Source: Luteirhabdus salina
GTDB taxonomy: Bacteria > Bacteroidota > Bacteroidia > Flavobacteriales > Flavobacteriaceae
Assembly: GCA_025384855.1 (NCBI GenBank)
Contig: JALAHT010000003.1
Span: 62,001-126,000 of the forward strand
Reading direction: 5' to 3'
Length of the DNA: 64,000 bases
Positions 62,495 through 64,000 of the stretch are shown here, piece after piece; position 1 is the first letter of the stretch, and every line of letters begins with the position of its first letter. Under the pieces are notes generated by a model. The model searched no databases. It saw nothing but the letters and a program-made list of their open reading frames with translations, and was not told the origin of the DNA. The position numbers and the translations under genes were made by a program.

Positions 62495-64000
62495 TTATAA
62501 TAAGGAGGATAACATAAAGGTTCCAAGTATCCAAAGAACCAAGGAAACAATTCCTCCAATGATTAAAAAATGTCTAAATCTATAATACCCCATACCATAA
62601 ACAAGGGTGTTGGTTTGATAGCCGACAGGCGTGAAGAAACTAAAATTAGCTCCAAACAGCACTGATAATATAAAAGGTTTAAGCGATAAACTCAAACCTG
62701 CCGCTACCGAAATAGCTATCGGGGTCATTATAATGGCAGTGGCATTGTTGCTAATAAAGCCGCTCATAATCATCGTTACCAAAAAAATCAATCCGATGAT
62801 GACGACATTCGACTGACCGCTTAATACATCCAAAAGGTGTTGGGTAATAAATTTATCAGCCCCAGTGTTGTGCATCGCAACCCCTAAGGGAATCATACCT
62901 GCCAATAAAAAGATTACCTGCCAGTTTACCCTATGATACACATCTGAAAGTTGAATGCAATTTGTAAGTAGCATTAGAACAACACCAAGTAATGAGCTTA
63001 TCAGAATGCTTAACATGCCACTTGCGGCAAGACCGACAGTTACGAGTAGTATTGTGAAAGCTATCCATTTGTTCATGGAGGTTTTTTGAGCAGGAAGCTC
63101 GTGCTCTCTCAAAATAGCCACATTCTCCAATTGCTCCAAGCGCGGAGCGTCATCTTTTGGAAATTCAACCAGTAAGCGATCCCCCGGCTTAATAGCAATC
63201 TTGTGCATATCCTTGCGAATAAGCCGATCTTTCGTATTTCGGATGTTTTTTCGTTTCCGAATAGCAATGGGTGTCGCACCCTGTACATTTTGCTTCCGAA
63301 TTTGTCGTAAAGTTTTCCCAATTAGAAAGGAACCCGGAAGAATCAATAATTCTGCGAAAGCGATGTTTTCTGGATTTTCCTCTTCCTCTACCTCCTTTTC
63401 CTGTGTGCTTAGGTCATAGACGGTATCATCCATGACGACCTTTTCATGAATATCGAGTCCTTTAAATTCATTCAAGCGCATCAAGTTCTCAAGATCGCAC
63501 ATCAACAACAATTTATCACCTGCGTTTAATGCGATGTATCGACCTGGTGCATTGTTAACCTGACCGTTTCTGGTGAGTTTCAATAATGAAATTTCACCAT
63601 CATTAAATAGAAATGTGTCTTCTATACGCTTACCGATAAGTTCAGAATCGCGGGTAACGATTACAGAGGTTACATAATTCTCGAGTTCGTATTCTTCTTC
63701 TATATCGACACTTTCCTTTGCGGGCAACCATCGTGAAGCAATCGTAATAAGTACAATAGCAACACCAAGAAAGGCAAGTCCATACAAACTGAATTCAAAA
63801 AACGAAAACTTTTCAGCGCCTAAATCCAGTGCAATCGAATTTACGATTAGATTGGTCGAGGTTCCCATTAACGTACAACTACCACCTAATATACCTGCAA
63901 AGGAAATTGGTAACAGTATTTTTGCTTCAGGAATATCGAAGCGTTTTGAAAATTCAGTGATGATCTTGATAAATACGATTACGACCGCAGTTGTACTGAT
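62495..64000 (-). CDS. SLC13/ArsB-family permease with RCK_C domains (5' end beyond the window)
   Basis: The frame is open from the right edge, giving 501 residues; the N-terminus lies beyond 64000. The first visible part has AGILGGSCTLMGTSTNLIVN, typical of SLC13/DASS permeases. Two TrkA-C (RCK_C) regulatory domains lie in the middle (around ISLLKLTRNGQVNN and the GDRLLVEFPKDD block). The membrane helices resume after about residue 270, with FISNNATAIIMTPIA. An anion or dicarboxylate importer is likely; the substrate is unknown. It precedes the mscS gene. Confidence 0.85.
   Translation of the reverse strand: MSTTAVVIVFIKIITEFSKRFDIPEAKILLPISFAGILGGSCTLMGTSTNLIVNSIALDLGAEKFSFFEFSLYGLAFLGVAIVLITIASRWLPAKESVDIEEEYELENYVTSVIVTRDSELIGKRIEDTFLFNDGEISLLKLTRNGQVNNAPGRYIALNAGDKLLLMCDLENLMRLNEFKGLDIHEKVVMDDTVYDLSTQEKEVEEEENPENIAFAELLILPGSFLIGKTLRQIRKQNVQGATPIAIRKRKNIRNTKDRLIRKDMHKIAIKPGDRLLVEFPKDDAPRLEQLENVAILREHELPAQKTSMNKWIAFTILLVTVGLAASGMLSILISSLLGVVLMLLTNCIQLSDVYHRVNWQVIFLLAGMIPLGVAMHNTGADKFITQHLLDVLSGQSNVVIIGLIFLVTMIMSGFISNNATAIIMTPIAISVAAGLSLSLKPFILSVLFGANFSFFTPVGYQTNTLVYGMGYYRFRHFLIIGGIVSLVLWILGTFMLSSLL

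Overview
The window is chromosomal DNA from a member of the Bacteroidota, most likely a marine Flavobacteriaceae. The evidence is: several intergenic TAnnTTTG elements of the Bacteroidota sigma factor, three secreted proteins with a T9SS-type C-terminal sorting domain, a Bacteroidota-type LptD and TamB, several families common in Flavobacteriia (DUF3822, DUF4159, THUMP-like methyltransferase), frequent TTG starts, and low G+C. I saw no phage, insertion sequence or CRISPR array. Most of the window is ordinary core genome; the unusual parts are short intergenic stretches.

Layout. 1-5.8 kb: edge-truncated DUF3822 gene and its overlapping partner (minus), then helicase, DUF4126 protein, a KdsB-KdnB fusion and an acyltransferase (plus). 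5.8-10.2 kb (minus): lipoprotein, YebC regulator, pterin dehydratase, an SDR-like protein, glutaminase and GcvT. 10.4-17.6 kb: Nnr repair enzyme, three T9SS cargo proteins and HutH. 17.7-26.3 kb: ClpC, GyrA, a TPR protein, an NlpC/P60 peptidase and a thiolase. 26.5-33.8 kb: HD phosphohydrolase, a 49-residue YqaE/Pmp3 protein, an acidic lipoprotein, and a DinB-DnaE translesion cassette behind a double palindrome. 33.8-34.9 kb: a minus-strand tRNA operon (Ser-GCT, Pro-TGG, Arg-TCT) mixed with three decayed tRNA copies and a GIY-YIG nuclease gene. 34.9-40.3 kb (minus): RNA-modifying enzymes (THUMP-like methyltransferase, TrmH/SpoU, RsmE, TsaD), an AI-2E-family permease and DUF4159. 40.3-52.8 kb: envelope genes (TamB, LptD, amidase, MlaD-like) and a two-part heterodisulfide-reductase-like Fe-S system with a HAD gene between its parts. 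52.9-54.5 kb: membrane protein plus XRE regulator, ExbD and a hydrophilic small protein. 54.6-55.2 kb: an operon of three tiny genes. 55.3-64.0 kb: GDPD, helicase, VTT protein, dipeptidase, SDR, OmpA lipoprotein, MscS channel and an edge-truncated SLC13 permease.

Functional themes. The outer-membrane branch is well represented: KdsB-KdnB for 8-amino-Kdo-type LPS sugar, LptD for LPS insertion, TamB, the MlaD-like protein, OmpA, amidase and peptidases. RNA modification and tRNA genes cluster at 34-40 kb.

Most interesting items. (1) 54593-55165: two tandem 28-codon genes that differ in ten codons, eight of them silently, followed by a 44-codon gene with the same type of upstream spacer; promoter and terminator are visible. 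(2) The tRNA cluster, where each decayed copy has its anticodon arm replaced by a TCCCGC...GCGGGA palindrome and a GIY-YIG nuclease lies exactly between a decayed and an intact tRNA-Arg. (3) Palindromic operators before dinB-dnaE and before the XRE operon.
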